From: Fodinibius sediminis
GTDB lineage: Bacteria; Bacteroidota; Rhodothermia; Balneolales; Balneolaceae
NCBI RefSeq assembly: GCF_900182555.1
Contig: NZ_FXTH01000015.1
Location: 1 to 64,000, forward strand
DNA: 64,000 nucleotides
Reading direction: 5' to 3'
The position numbers were made by a program, and so were the translations under genes. Below the pieces are notes generated by a model that had not been told where the DNA came from, ran no database searches, and worked only from the letters and a program-made list of their open reading frames with translations. Below are positions 54,256 to 63,214 of this stretch, in pieces. Within the stretch, counting starts at the first letter, position 1, and each line of letters opens with the position of its first letter.

Positions 54256-55443
54256 TCATTCATCATCCGGGCCGCCCATCAGGGGCTCGTTCATCGCCCG
54301 GATGCTGGCGTTGGGCAATCCCTCGGGATAGTTGTGTTTGCAGATGTCAAGAACTTCAATGACCATCGCCAGGTGCAGCTGTTTGGAATCTTCGTAAAAC
54401 TGTTGTGCCTCCTCGCTCAGCTTGGGTTTGCCGTGCAGGGGTTTGTCACTCACGCAGAGCAGGGTGGCATTGGGGATGCGGTAGCGATAGCCGTTGGTGG
54501 CCACCGTAGCTGATTCCATGTCCACAGCAATGCTCCTGCTCATGTGGATCTGCTCGACGGTACGTCGTTTTACGAATTCCCAGTTGCGGTTGGCGGTGGT
54601 GTAAATGGTGCCCATCCGGTGACTGCGGTCGTATTTGTCCAGTATTTCCTTCAGGTAGACATTCAGCAGATAATTGGGCGTGATCGGGATGTTGAGCGGC
54701 AGGATATCATCCAGAATACCGTCATTGCGCATGAAGCCGGTTGCCAATACAAAGTCCCCAATATCCTGGTGGTTGCGAAGTCCGCCACAGTGGCCCACCA
54801 TAATCATGGCGTCGGGACGCAGTACTGCGATATGGTCGGTAATGGTTTTGGCGTTGGCGGGCCCCACCCCGATATTTACAAGTGAGATCCCCTTGTTATC
54901 GTCCAGCTTGTGATGGTAGGCCGGCATCTGGACCCCGCTGCGGACGGGACCGGTGCAGTCGGGAAATTTATCCTGGAAGACCTCCACATGCATGTCATAA
55001 TTGGTAAAAAGGATGTAGCGTTGAAAGTCTTCGGGCTTGGTGCCGGTATAATGCTCCAGCCGGTTGAGTGAGATCTCAATGCGTTCGGGGCTGAAAAGAA
55101 ATAACTTCTTTTGCGTGATGTCCCACTGGTCTTCGTCGGTGTTATCCAACAGGCTGGGATCGTTCATGGTCAGCCGCTCGCGCGAGGGGTGGATGTTGAT
55201 TTCCGCTCCCTTCTGGGCCAGTTTCCTGAGTTCGCGCAAGAGGTACCAACGGTAGGATTTCGGGCGTGCCATCTCACCGGTAATCACCGGATTGTGTTTG
55301 GACCACGACCGTTTGACCAGTACATTCGGATAGTCGCCGTTTTCATAAATGGTTTCCATGATATCACACGCTTTCTCAACCCGCTGGTTGATTTCATTCT
55401 CAGAGTGAATATCTTCAGGTTGAAATTTAAAGTGATCAGTCAT
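54256..55443 (-). CDS. amn: AMP nucleosidase
   Basis: 395 residues. It splits AMP into adenine and ribose-5-phosphate. The phosphorylase-fold motifs are VNIGVGPANAKTITDHIAVL, IMVGHCGGLR, ATGFMRNDGILDD, the RTVEQIHMSRSIAVDMESAT block with the purine-site E-S-A-T, and LLCVSDKPLHG. The N-terminal AMN_N-like domain (about 1-190) is present. Its start is only 13 bases from the divergent NUDIX gene, so the two share a very tight promoter region or one starts inside the other's leader. Confidence 0.92.
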   Translation of the reverse strand: MTDHFKFQPEDIHSENEINQRVEKACDIMETIYENGDYPNVLVKRSWSKHNPVITGEMARPKSYRWYLLRELRKLAQKGAEINIHPSRERLTMNDPSLLDNTDEDQWDITQKKLFLFSPERIEISLNRLEHYTGTKPEDFQRYILFTNYDMHVEVFQDKFPDCTGPVRSGVQMPAYHHKLDDNKGISLVNIGVGPANAKTITDHIAVLRPDAMIMVGHCGGLRNHQDIGDFVLATGFMRNDGILDDILPLNIPITPNYLLNVYLKEILDKYDRSHRMGTIYTTANRNWEFVKRRTVEQIHMSRSIAVDMESATVATNGYRYRIPNATLLCVSDKPLHGKPKLSEEAQQFYEDSKQLHLAMVIEVLDICKHNYPEGLPNASIRAMNEPLMGGPDDE

Positions 55444-55456
55444 AAAAAAACGTCTT

Positions 55457-56035
55457 ATGAATAAAAAATCCTTTCAATTTACCATTGAGCCATGGTCGGT
55501 AGAGCATGAAAATAAGGAATATCAGACACCAATATTCAATCTTTTGCAGCGAAAAATGGTACTGGAAGCTGCCGGGGAGTATAATGAGGGTGACTTCTAC
55601 GTGCTGGAAGCTCCTGAATGGGTTAATGTGATCCCGGTGACGACGGATCAGCAGGTTGTGCTGGTCGAGCAATACCGATATGGGATAGAGCAGCCTACAC
55701 TCGAGATTCCCGGCGGGTTGGTTGATCCCGGAGAAACCCCCGGGGAGACAGCGAAGCGCGAACTGGTGGAGGAGACGGGCTACCGCTCGGATTCGTGGAG
55801 CAGCCTGGGCAAAGTTAGCGCCAATCCCGCAATGATGAATAACTTTTCCCATGTTTTTCTGGCCGAAGGCTGCAGGTACGAAAAAAAGCAGAATACCGAC
55901 CAGCACGAGCGCATACATGTCCACCTGCTTCCGATCGACACCTTCCTGGATTATGTAGCCGACGGTACGATTCATCACAGCATCGTGGTGGCTGCCGCCG
56001 CCAAATATTTGCTGTATAAAGGAAGGTACAGCTAA
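55457..56035 (+). CDS. NUDIX hydrolase (ADP-ribose pyrophosphatase-like)
   Basis: 192 residues. The NUDIX box GGLVDPGETPGETAKRELVEETGY (about 94-117) is complete, with upstream APEWVNVIPVTTDQQVVLVEQYRYGIEQPTLEIPG as in ADP-ribose pyrophosphatases. Hydrolysis of nucleoside diphosphate sugars is expected. Together with the divergent AMP nucleosidase it forms a nucleotide-turnover pair. The 257 bases after it carry nothing clear. Confidence 0.92.
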   Translation: MNKKSFQFTIEPWSVEHENKEYQTPIFNLLQRKMVLEAAGEYNEGDFYVLEAPEWVNVIPVTTDQQVVLVEQYRYGIEQPTLEIPGGLVDPGETPGETAKRELVEETGYRSDSWSSLGKVSANPAMMNNFSHVFLAEGCRYEKKQNTDQHERIHVHLLPIDTFLDYVADGTIHHSIVVAAAAKYLLYKGRYS

Positions 56036-56292
56036 TTTCGGATGGAGAGCTATTTCCGCCGCCGGGAGGGGCATGGGTGATCATTTTCCCCTTATGCCGG
56101 CCTATGATGGGGCTGTCCGGCTTCTGGGCTTCATCGAATCTTCAACTTGGCACCGTACCTTTGCTTCATCAAAGAATAATTGCAGTATCAGGGGAATCCC
56201 GTTATTATACAACGGCCGTAAAACAGCCTGGCACAAGTCCAAGATTTCCGGTTCAGATATTTGCCAAATAACCAATCCAAAACAGGTGTAAC

Positions 56293-56766
56293 ATGATAGA
56301 AGTCGGAGCCAAGATTAATACGGATTTTGCGATTGATATCGTTAAAAAGGGGGAAGAGCAAACGGTCATCTTCGACGAACTGCTTGACCGGCCAACCATT
56401 GTTTCGGTCTATATGCGAAATAATACTTCGGGCTGTGACAAACAGAACAAGAGTCTGGCCGCCGAGGCCGACTGGTTTGATGAGCAGGGCTACAACCTGG
56501 TAGCAATAAGCAAGGATACCTGCGGCTCGCACAAGAACTATGCAGAAAAGCTGGGCATCAACTATGTACTGGCTTCTGATCCCGAGTATAAGTTTGCCGA
56601 AGCCACCGACTCCATTGTGGAAAAAAATATGTTTGGCAATACGTACGAAGCTCCGACCCGGTCGGCCTACCTCATTGATACCGATGGGACGGTCAGGGCC
56701 GTTATAGAAAAAGTAAATACTAAAGATCATGCCGGAGAGTTAAAGGATATGATCAAGAATTTGTAG
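56293..56766 (+). CDS. Peroxiredoxin (AhpC/TSA, Bcp-like)
   Basis: 157 residues. The peroxidatic motif is RNNTSGCDKQ with C48, and a second cysteine C77 (SKDTCGSHKNY) could resolve it within one chain. A thioredoxin-like fold follows, with a C-terminal VRAVIEKVNTKDH. It detoxifies peroxides. It begins 12 bases before topA, so the two are probably cotranscribed. Confidence 0.88.
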   Translation: MIEVGAKINTDFAIDIVKKGEEQTVIFDELLDRPTIVSVYMRNNTSGCDKQNKSLAAEADWFDEQGYNLVAISKDTCGSHKNYAEKLGINYVLASDPEYKFAEATDSIVEKNMFGNTYEAPTRSAYLIDTDGTVRAVIEKVNTKDHAGELKDMIKNL

Positions 56767-56778
56767 AAAAAGTATTAT

Positions 56779-59328
56779 ATGAAGTCTCTTGTAATTGTAG
56801 AGTCACCTACTAAAATTAAAACGCTCAAAAAGTATTTGCCGGGCGACTATGTCATTGATTCGTCGATGGGACATATCCGTGATCTCCCGGCCAATGCCAA
56901 GGAGATCCCCAAGAAATTCAAGGGGAAGGACTGGGCAAACCTGGGGGTGAATACGGAGGAGGATTTTGAGCCCCTGTATGTGATTCCATCCAGTAAAAAG
57001 AAAGTGGTTAAGCGCCTGAAAAAAGAGCTGAAGGATGCTGATGAACTTATCCTGGCGACGGATGAAGATCGCGAGGGTGAAGCTATCTCCTGGCATCTGA
57101 CGGAGATTCTGAAACCAAAGGTGCCGGTTAAGCGAATGGTGTTTCGTGAGATTACCAAGGAAGCCATACAGGAAGCCCTGAATCATTTTCGGGATATCGA
57201 TCTTAACCTGGTCAATGCCCAGGAGGCGCGCCGGATTATCGACCGCCTGGCCGGTTATACCATTTCTCCCCTCCTCTGGAAAAAGATTGCTCCTGGCCTA
57301 TCGGCTGGACGCGTGCAGTCGGTGGCTGTACGATTCCTGGTGGAGCGCGAACGGGAGCGCATGAAGTTCCGCTCGGCCCGCTACTGGGATTTGAAGGCCC
57401 GTCTCCATAAAACAGGCCAGGAAACAATTTTTGAAGCTGACCTGACGCACCTGGATGGCAAACGACTGGCTTCCGGCAAGGATTTTGATGAAAATACCGG
57501 AAAGCTCAAAAAGCCTGAAAAGGTTGTCCTGCTGGATGATGAGTCGGCCGCTGAGCTCCGTGATGACCTGGACAAGGCGCAGTGGAAGGTTTCAGAAGTC
57601 AAGAAAAACCGTAAGAAGCGGAACCCTTCGCCCGCTTTTATTACGTCAACGCTGCAGCAGGAGGCAAACCGGAAATTGAATTTTTCGGCCAAGCAGACTA
57701 TGGGCGTCGCTCAGAAGCTCTATGAAAATGGGTATATCACCTACATGCGTACCGACTCTGCACGCTTGTCCGGCCAGGCCATTAATGCAGCGCGCAATGC
57801 GGTGAAACAGGAGTACGGGGATGAGTACCTTTTTGAACGCGTTCGAAATTACGGCGGCGGCTCCAAAGGGGCCCAGGAAGCACATGAGGCTATCCGGCCG
57901 GCCGGCAGCAGTTTCCGAAAGCCTGAGAAGACGGGTCTTCGGGGCGCTCAGTTTAAACTTTATGATCTTATCTGGAAACGCACGATTGCGACCCAGATGG
58001 CCCGGGCAGAGCTCGAGTTTACCAATGTCACCATCGAAGCTAAAGCGGATGGGAAGGTTGCTGAATTCAGAACCAGCGGGAAGAAGATTATATTTCCGGG
58101 TTTCTTCCGCGCTTATGTGGAGGGCAGTGATGATCCGGATGCGGCCCTGGAGAACCAGGAGAAATTTCTGCCTGTATTAAGTGAAGGGGAAGAAGTGAGC
58201 GAGGAAGGCATAGAGCCGATATCGCACGAGACCAAGCCCCCGGCCCGCTACACCGAGGCCACGCTCGTTAAAGAATTGGAAAAACGGGGCGTGGGTCGTC
58301 CGAGTACGTATGCCTCTATTATCAGTACCGTTCAGAACCGCGGTTACGTGGAAGCTGACGGGAAAACCCTGGTGCCCACCTTCACCGCCTTTGCTGTTAC
58401 CGAGCTGCTCGAAAAGAACCTGCATGATGTGGTAGACAGTGATTTTACATCCGAAATGGAGTCCAGGCTGGATGAAATTGCCCGCGGCAAGCTGGATACG
58501 AATCAGTACCTGGACACCTATTACAATGGGAAACAGGGACTCAAGGCGAAGGTTGATGAGCAGGAAGACAAGATTAATCCCCGGGAGGCTCGTCATCTCG
58601 ATCTGCCGCTGCCCAATTTGAACGGTATCAAGGTTTTTGTGGGCCGATATGGTCCCTACATCAAGACGGAGAAAGACGACGAGGAAATTACGACCTCCAT
58701 CCCCGAGAGCTGGAAACCCAGCGACATTACTGTTGAAAAGCTGGAGGAATTGATCAAGACGGAGGAAGAGGGGCCGAAGTCCATCGGTAAACATCCTGAA
58801 ACGGACGAGCCGGTGTATGTGCTCAACGGCCGCTACGGTCCTTATGTCCAGGTTGGCGAAGTCACCGACGACAACAAGAAACCGCAGCGCGCTTCACTGC
58901 TCAAAGGCATGAAGCCCGAGGATGTAGACCTGGAGCTGGCCCTTCGGCTGCTGGAGCTGCCCCGTCCGCTGGGCAAGCATCCCGAAACCGGCAAGGTGAT
59001 CAAGGCCGGGGTTGGGCGTTATGGTCCGTTTGTGGTGCACGACGGCAATTTTGCTTCGCTCAGGCGCAGTGATCATGTGCTGGATGTTGAGCTGGACCGG
59101 GCCGTGGAACTGTTGGAAAACAAGAAGAAGAAAAAATCCAAAAGCAGTTCGGTTATCAAGGAGCTGGGCAAGCACCCGGACAACGGGAAAAAGGTTCGGG
59201 TAATGGACGGCCGCTACGGCCCGTATATCAAATACGGTAAAAAGAACATCAGCTTGCCGGATGACTTCGACCCGGAGGATGTGTCGATGGATATTGCAGT
59301 GCAGCTGATCGAGGAAAAGGGTAAATAA
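56779..59328 (+). CDS. topA: DNA topoisomerase I
   Basis: 849 residues, type IA. Toprim: SLVIVESPTKIKTLKKYL and LATDEDREGEAISWHL. The active-site Tyr is Y322 in GYITYMRTDSARLS. The core ends at about 600. The C-terminus has no zinc-finger cysteines but repeats of a GRYGPYI-type unit (about 618, 678, 755 and 812 by pattern), as in many Bacteroidota and Actinobacteria enzymes. It relaxes negative supercoils. Confidence 0.95.
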   Translation: MKSLVIVESPTKIKTLKKYLPGDYVIDSSMGHIRDLPANAKEIPKKFKGKDWANLGVNTEEDFEPLYVIPSSKKKVVKRLKKELKDADELILATDEDREGEAISWHLTEILKPKVPVKRMVFREITKEAIQEALNHFRDIDLNLVNAQEARRIIDRLAGYTISPLLWKKIAPGLSAGRVQSVAVRFLVERERERMKFRSARYWDLKARLHKTGQETIFEADLTHLDGKRLASGKDFDENTGKLKKPEKVVLLDDESAAELRDDLDKAQWKVSEVKKNRKKRNPSPAFITSTLQQEANRKLNFSAKQTMGVAQKLYENGYITYMRTDSARLSGQAINAARNAVKQEYGDEYLFERVRNYGGGSKGAQEAHEAIRPAGSSFRKPEKTGLRGAQFKLYDLIWKRTIATQMARAELEFTNVTIEAKADGKVAEFRTSGKKIIFPGFFRAYVEGSDDPDAALENQEKFLPVLSEGEEVSEEGIEPISHETKPPARYTEATLVKELEKRGVGRPSTYASIISTVQNRGYVEADGKTLVPTFTAFAVTELLEKNLHDVVDSDFTSEMESRLDEIARGKLDTNQYLDTYYNGKQGLKAKVDEQEDKINPREARHLDLPLPNLNGIKVFVGRYGPYIKTEKDDEEITTSIPESWKPSDITVEKLEELIKTEEEGPKSIGKHPETDEPVYVLNGRYGPYVQVGEVTDDNKKPQRASLLKGMKPEDVDLELALRLLELPRPLGKHPETGKVIKAGVGRYGPFVVHDGNFASLRRSDHVLDVELDRAVELLENKKKKKSKSSSVIKELGKHPDNGKKVRVMDGRYGPYIKYGKKNISLPDDFDPEDVSMDIAVQLIEEKGK

Positions 59329-59331
59329 CCG

Positions 59332-59372
59332 GGCGGCAGCGGAGAATGTTTTCGGCCGCCTGCTAAATTTTT
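59332..59372 (+). terminator. Weak hairpin after topA
   Basis: GGCGGC (59332-59337) pairs with GCCGCC (59355-59360); the T-rich stretch ATTTTT comes only about 7 bases later, so it may be a weak terminator. Confidence 0.35.
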
Positions 59373-59411
59373 ACATGACAATGATCTGTTAGTTTTCTAA
59401 TTTGGGGAGTC

Positions 59412-59981
59412 ATGAAAAAAACGTCTGAACATTATTTCCAATATCCGGGCAATCTGCATGAGATCGACCTGGCTACGCTGGTTTCAATGTATCGTGACCG
59501 GGGTATTCCCAAAAAGGCGAAACCGGGCGAATATTTTGCCTGCGCCGCCACTGGAAATCTTATCAAGGGCGGCAAATGGTGGTTTGGACAGTATTACGAC
59601 CAGAAGGCGTGGGACCGGACCCTGACCAAGGGGTGCGAAGGATACCCGCTTACGGAAGTGGAGATGAATATCCTGGGCATGGCCTATGCATCTGAGGGCG
59701 AAGCACCACAACGCAGCTATGTGGAGCAGAATGCAGGTGTCATTAACAAGCTCTCCTATATGATCGTGAATGATTTGAAGGAGTTTGGTTTTCTCTCCAT
59801 CGACGACCAGAAAAGACTGCTCATTACTCCGCGGGGGGAGAAAGCGCTGCAGGGTATTGCCAAGCGCATCTACGGGAAAAAATTCCACCCCGATATGCTG
59901 AAAATAAACCAGGAGGACGTTGTCCAGCCTGTTATGGAGCGAGCCCAGAAAGAAGACAGCGAGCAGGCCAGCCTGTTTTAA
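59412..59981 (+). CDS. Conserved-looking hypothetical protein
   Basis: 189 residues, unrecognised and without signal peptide. It has Cys residues in YFACAATGNLIKG and KGCEGYPLTEVE, several aromatic pairs (KWWFGQYYDQKAW) and a C-terminal wHTH-like half (AGVINKLSYMIVNDLKEFGF, then LLITPRGEKALQGI), suggesting a winged-helix. It ends in a disordered Glu/Gln tail. A regulator or nucleic-acid-binding role is only a guess. Confidence 0.5.
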   Translation: MKKTSEHYFQYPGNLHEIDLATLVSMYRDRGIPKKAKPGEYFACAATGNLIKGGKWWFGQYYDQKAWDRTLTKGCEGYPLTEVEMNILGMAYASEGEAPQRSYVEQNAGVINKLSYMIVNDLKEFGFLSIDDQKRLLITPRGEKALQGIAKRIYGKKFHPDMLKINQEDVVQPVMERAQKEDSEQASLF

Positions 59982-60067
59982 CTTCAATTCTCCCAATCTG
60001 CCTGTCTTTATTTCTAGACAATATGGCCATGGCCAAGCCCCATTATTTTATCGGATTCCATCGGCAT

Positions 60068-60100
60068 AAAAAAGCCCCGCAAGGCCGGCGACTGCGGGGC
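60068..60100 (-). terminator. Rho-independent terminator after the M1 peptidase gene
   Basis: On the minus strand GCCCCGCA (60100-60093) pairs with TGCGGGGC (60081-60074) around an 11-base loop, followed by a U-run (60073-60068). It lies 50 bases beyond the stop of the 60152 gene. Confidence 0.85.
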
Positions 60101-60151
60101 AGTATTCTATCTGTGCTGTAGCTGAATGCGTTCAGTCCGGGCTGTTGCTTA

Positions 60152-62047
60152 TCAGGGCGTTCGCGTACTGTCCATGCGCTGGGCAGTGTCGATGATGTTG
60201 TTATCCCGGTCAATGTCGGCCAGCCGCATGCTGGGATCTATTTCAATACGCTTGATGGAAGAAGCAGGCTGCGAGATCTCCAGCGTATAGGTGGGATTGA
60301 CCCAGGGCCAGTCGGAGGCGGTGGTCCGGGGGATGTCATTATGCTCTTTCTCCTTGGTTCCCCGCATGATGCGAAGGGGAATATAGAAAAGCTCCTGCGA
60401 GCCATCCTTGTATTCGACTATCAGGTCGATGGGCATGGGTGTAAGACCGATGCGTTCCAGCGTCACATAGGTGGTGCTGGAGCCGCTGAGTACCGACTGA
60501 ATGCCGTAGTCGATCGTCTTGGTTGTTTCAATAAAGTACTCGTAGTACCAGTCTAACACCATGTTGGATTCCTTCTCCATAACACGAAGGAAATCGCGTC
60601 CGTCGGGATGTTTGAATTTCCAGGTATTGAAATATCGGTTCATGCCGCGGTTGAAGGCCTCCGTACCCACAATATAGCGCAGCTGGTTTAAGAAGACGGC
60701 CCCGGTCGAATAAGAGGCTACCCCGTAACCGGCGTTGGTCTCAAAATGATCGGCATGCGTATCCAGCGCCTCAAACCGTCCGCTTCGGTGCATCCTGTAG
60801 TAGGATCGGTAGGAGTTTTCATGTGGATGCTCGCTCTTGCCCTCATTGAACAGGTGATCCATGGTCAGGGACGAGGTATAAGTCGTGAACCCTTCGTCCA
60901 TCCAGGGGAAACGGCTTTCGTTGGTGCCCAGCACCCCGTAGTACCAGTTATGGATAAACTCATGCACGGTGACGCCTACAAGACTTCCGAGTGAGCGGTT
61001 GCCGGTAATCAGGGTGGCCATGGGATATTCCATGCCCCCGTCGCCCCCCTGGATGACCGTAAACTTGTCGTAGGGATACTTTCCAAAATTCCGGTTCATA
61101 AACTGGAAGGCTTTGACGGTATATTCGGGGAGCTGTTTCCAGTTTTCAAGCAGCTGCTGCTGCGAATAGCGCTCCGCATTTTCTGCAACGGGGTCCGTCT
61201 GATACAGGAAATGCAGCGTGGGGCCGTCTGGAACCTGGGCCGTGGTATGGGTAAAATCAGGATCGGCTCCCCACATAAAATCGTGTACCCGGTCGGCCTT
61301 CCAGTGCCAGGTGATTTTGTCGGAATCCGGGCGTTCATACTCTTCGGCATAGCCGTGGCCTATTTCATCGGCATTCTGCAGGCGGCCGGTGGCTCCCATG
61401 ACGTAGGAGCTGTCGATGGAAATTTTCACATCAAAGCTGCCCCAGACTCCGTAGAATTCCCGCCCGATGTAGGGGTTGGGATGCCAGCCGTTTTCATCGT
61501 ATTCCGAAATTTTGGGATACCACTGGCTCATGGAGAATTCCACGCCCTCCTTGTTGTCCCAGCCTGAGCGTCTGATCTGCCGGGGCACCTGGCTGTCAAA
61601 GGTCATTTCAAATGTAGCGGTTTCACCGGGCAAGATCGGGTCCTGCAGGGTTACTTCAAGAATAGTGCCGTCGACCATATAATCAAGGGCTTCCCCGTTA
61701 CGGGTCAGGCTGTTGATGTGGTGATAGCCGATTTCATCCTGCGGCAGCTCTGAAATACGGCTGCCCACCCGGCTGTCGGGGTCCTCAATGGACCGCGAGC
61801 GTACATCCATCATACTCCCGGGCTGAAAGGCATTGAAATACAGGTGGTAGAAAACCCGGTTGAGCGTGTCGGGTGAATGGTTGGTGTAGACCGCTTTTTG
61901 GGTGCCGCTGAATTGATGACTGGCCGCATCGACGTCGATTTCCATTTCGTAGTCGACCTCCTGCTGCCAGTAGCCGTTTTGCTGGCCTGACGCGGTCGTG
62001 AAAAGGGATAGAAAGAGGATGCCGAGAAGGGTAGCTTTGATTTTCAT
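60152..62047 (-). CDS. Secreted M1-family metallopeptidase
   Basis: 631 residues with a Sec signal (LGILFLSLFTTASGQ). The zinc site is H362-E363-F-I-H366 with E385 (WMDEGFTTY), the HExxH-x18-E gluzincin pattern, and GMEYPMATLI upstream matches the exopeptidase GxMEN-like loop. The N-terminal beta domain is typical (HQFSGTQKAVYTNHSPDTLN). It trims peptides in the periplasm or outside. Two genes upstream is recR; the gap of 88 bases suggests a separate promoter. Confidence 0.92.
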   Translation of the reverse strand: MKIKATLLGILFLSLFTTASGQQNGYWQQEVDYEMEIDVDAASHQFSGTQKAVYTNHSPDTLNRVFYHLYFNAFQPGSMMDVRSRSIEDPDSRVGSRISELPQDEIGYHHINSLTRNGEALDYMVDGTILEVTLQDPILPGETATFEMTFDSQVPRQIRRSGWDNKEGVEFSMSQWYPKISEYDENGWHPNPYIGREFYGVWGSFDVKISIDSSYVMGATGRLQNADEIGHGYAEEYERPDSDKITWHWKADRVHDFMWGADPDFTHTTAQVPDGPTLHFLYQTDPVAENAERYSQQQLLENWKQLPEYTVKAFQFMNRNFGKYPYDKFTVIQGGDGGMEYPMATLITGNRSLGSLVGVTVHEFIHNWYYGVLGTNESRFPWMDEGFTTYTSSLTMDHLFNEGKSEHPHENSYRSYYRMHRSGRFEALDTHADHFETNAGYGVASYSTGAVFLNQLRYIVGTEAFNRGMNRYFNTWKFKHPDGRDFLRVMEKESNMVLDWYYEYFIETTKTIDYGIQSVLSGSSTTYVTLERIGLTPMPIDLIVEYKDGSQELFYIPLRIMRGTKEKEHNDIPRTTASDWPWVNPTYTLEISQPASSIKRIEIDPSMRLADIDRDNNIIDTAQRMDSTRTP

Positions 62048-62135
62048 ACCTTGTGATTTAATTAAAAATTGCTGTTGCGTATCGGGATGGGAATGAAGTT
62101 ATAGCCGAATGCCAGCGAGCCCAGGTCGATGGTTC

Positions 62136-62744
62136 TCAGAAGGTATTGCGGCTTGCAAAAGCCCGGCTGAGCGTGGCTTCGTCGATGAACTCGAGTTCCG
62201 TTCCCATGGGGATGCCGTAGGCAATGCGGGTGACGGTGATGTTATCAAATGGGTTGAGCAGCTTATTGATATAATAAGCCGTTGCCTCTCCCTCGGAATC
62301 CGGGTTGAGTGCCAGGATGACCTCGTCGACCGACTCTTCTGGATCGTTGACCCGCTGCATCAGCTGTTTGATGCGTACGTCATCGGGGCCGATGTTATCC
62401 AGGGGTGAAATGACTCCGCCCAGTACATGGTAGCGTCCACGGAACTCGTTGGTTTTCTCAATAAGGAAGACATCCTGCGACTCTTCAACCACGCAAATTT
62501 GTCCCGTCTCGCGCTTGATATCGCTGCAGATCGAGCATGGGTCACCATCGCTGATAACCCCGCAGGCTTCGCACCGCGTGATGGACTGTTTAAGGGCCAC
62601 GAGGGCATCAGCGAGCGTTACCACTGATTCTTCATTCTGTTTGAGCAGGTAGAGGGCAATGCGCCGTGCTGATTTACGTCCCGTCCCGGGGAGTTTGGCC
62701 AGCTGCTCTATGGCCTGTTCAAGTATCTCGGAAGTTCCTTTCAT
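62136..62744 (-). CDS. recR: Recombination protein RecR
   Basis: 202 residues. HhH LAKLPGTGRKSARRIALYLL, the C4 zinc motif CEACG...CSIC and the Toprim domain (QICVVEESQDVFLIEKTNEF, VILALNPDSEGEATAYYI) are complete. It works with RecO and RecF in gap repair. Part of the dnaX-ybaB-recR cluster. Confidence 0.96.
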   Translation of the reverse strand: MKGTSEILEQAIEQLAKLPGTGRKSARRIALYLLKQNEESVVTLADALVALKQSITRCEACGVISDGDPCSICSDIKRETGQICVVEESQDVFLIEKTNEFRGRYHVLGGVISPLDNIGPDDVRIKQLMQRVNDPEESVDEVILALNPDSEGEATAYYINKLLNPFDNITVTRIAYGIPMGTELEFIDEATLSRAFASRNTF

Positions 62745-62803
62745 ATTGTTGATCGTCGATTAACAGTCATTCATAGTGCCTGCCCAATGGCTGTTAACGA
62801 AAG

Positions 62804-63145
62804 TTACAGGCCCAGTTTGCTCAGGTCCATGCCGGGAATGCCGCCGCCGGGCATCATGTCTTTATAGGTTTCCTGCATGCGCTGCTGGGCCGCCTCTTCG
62901 GCTTTGTCCAGTGCCTTGTTGACGCCGGCGACCACCAGGTCTTCCAGCATTTCGGCATCCTCGGGATCGATCACATCCTTGTCGAGCTCAATGCCCAGGA
63001 TTTTGCGTTCGCCATTGGCTTTGACCTTTACCATGCCGCCGCCGGCTTCAGCCTCGACTTCCAGCTTGGCAAGTTCCTGTTTCGCCTCTTCTACTTTGGA
63101 TTGCAGTTCGGAAAATTTCCCGAACATATCTGCCATGTTATTCAT
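62804..63145 (-). CDS. ybaB: YbaB/EbfC nucleoid-associated protein
   Basis: 113 residues, helical core flanked by a beta hinge: MADMFGKFSELQSKVEEAKQ, GGGMVKVKANGERKILGIEL, ALDKAEEAAQQRMQETYKDM. It binds DNA as a tweezer-like dimer. It lies between dnaX and recR as in most bacteria. It ends Gly-rich (MPGGGIPGMDL). Confidence 0.95.
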   Translation of the reverse strand: MNNMADMFGKFSELQSKVEEAKQELAKLEVEAEAGGGMVKVKANGERKILGIELDKDVIDPEDAEMLEDLVVAGVNKALDKAEEAAQQRMQETYKDMMPGGGIPGMDLSKLGL

Positions 63146-63214
63146 AATGGGATATCTTTTAAGTTTAGATTCGTGTAGTTAAAACGGAAAGCAAGCTCCG
63201 TTCATTCTGTGTCG

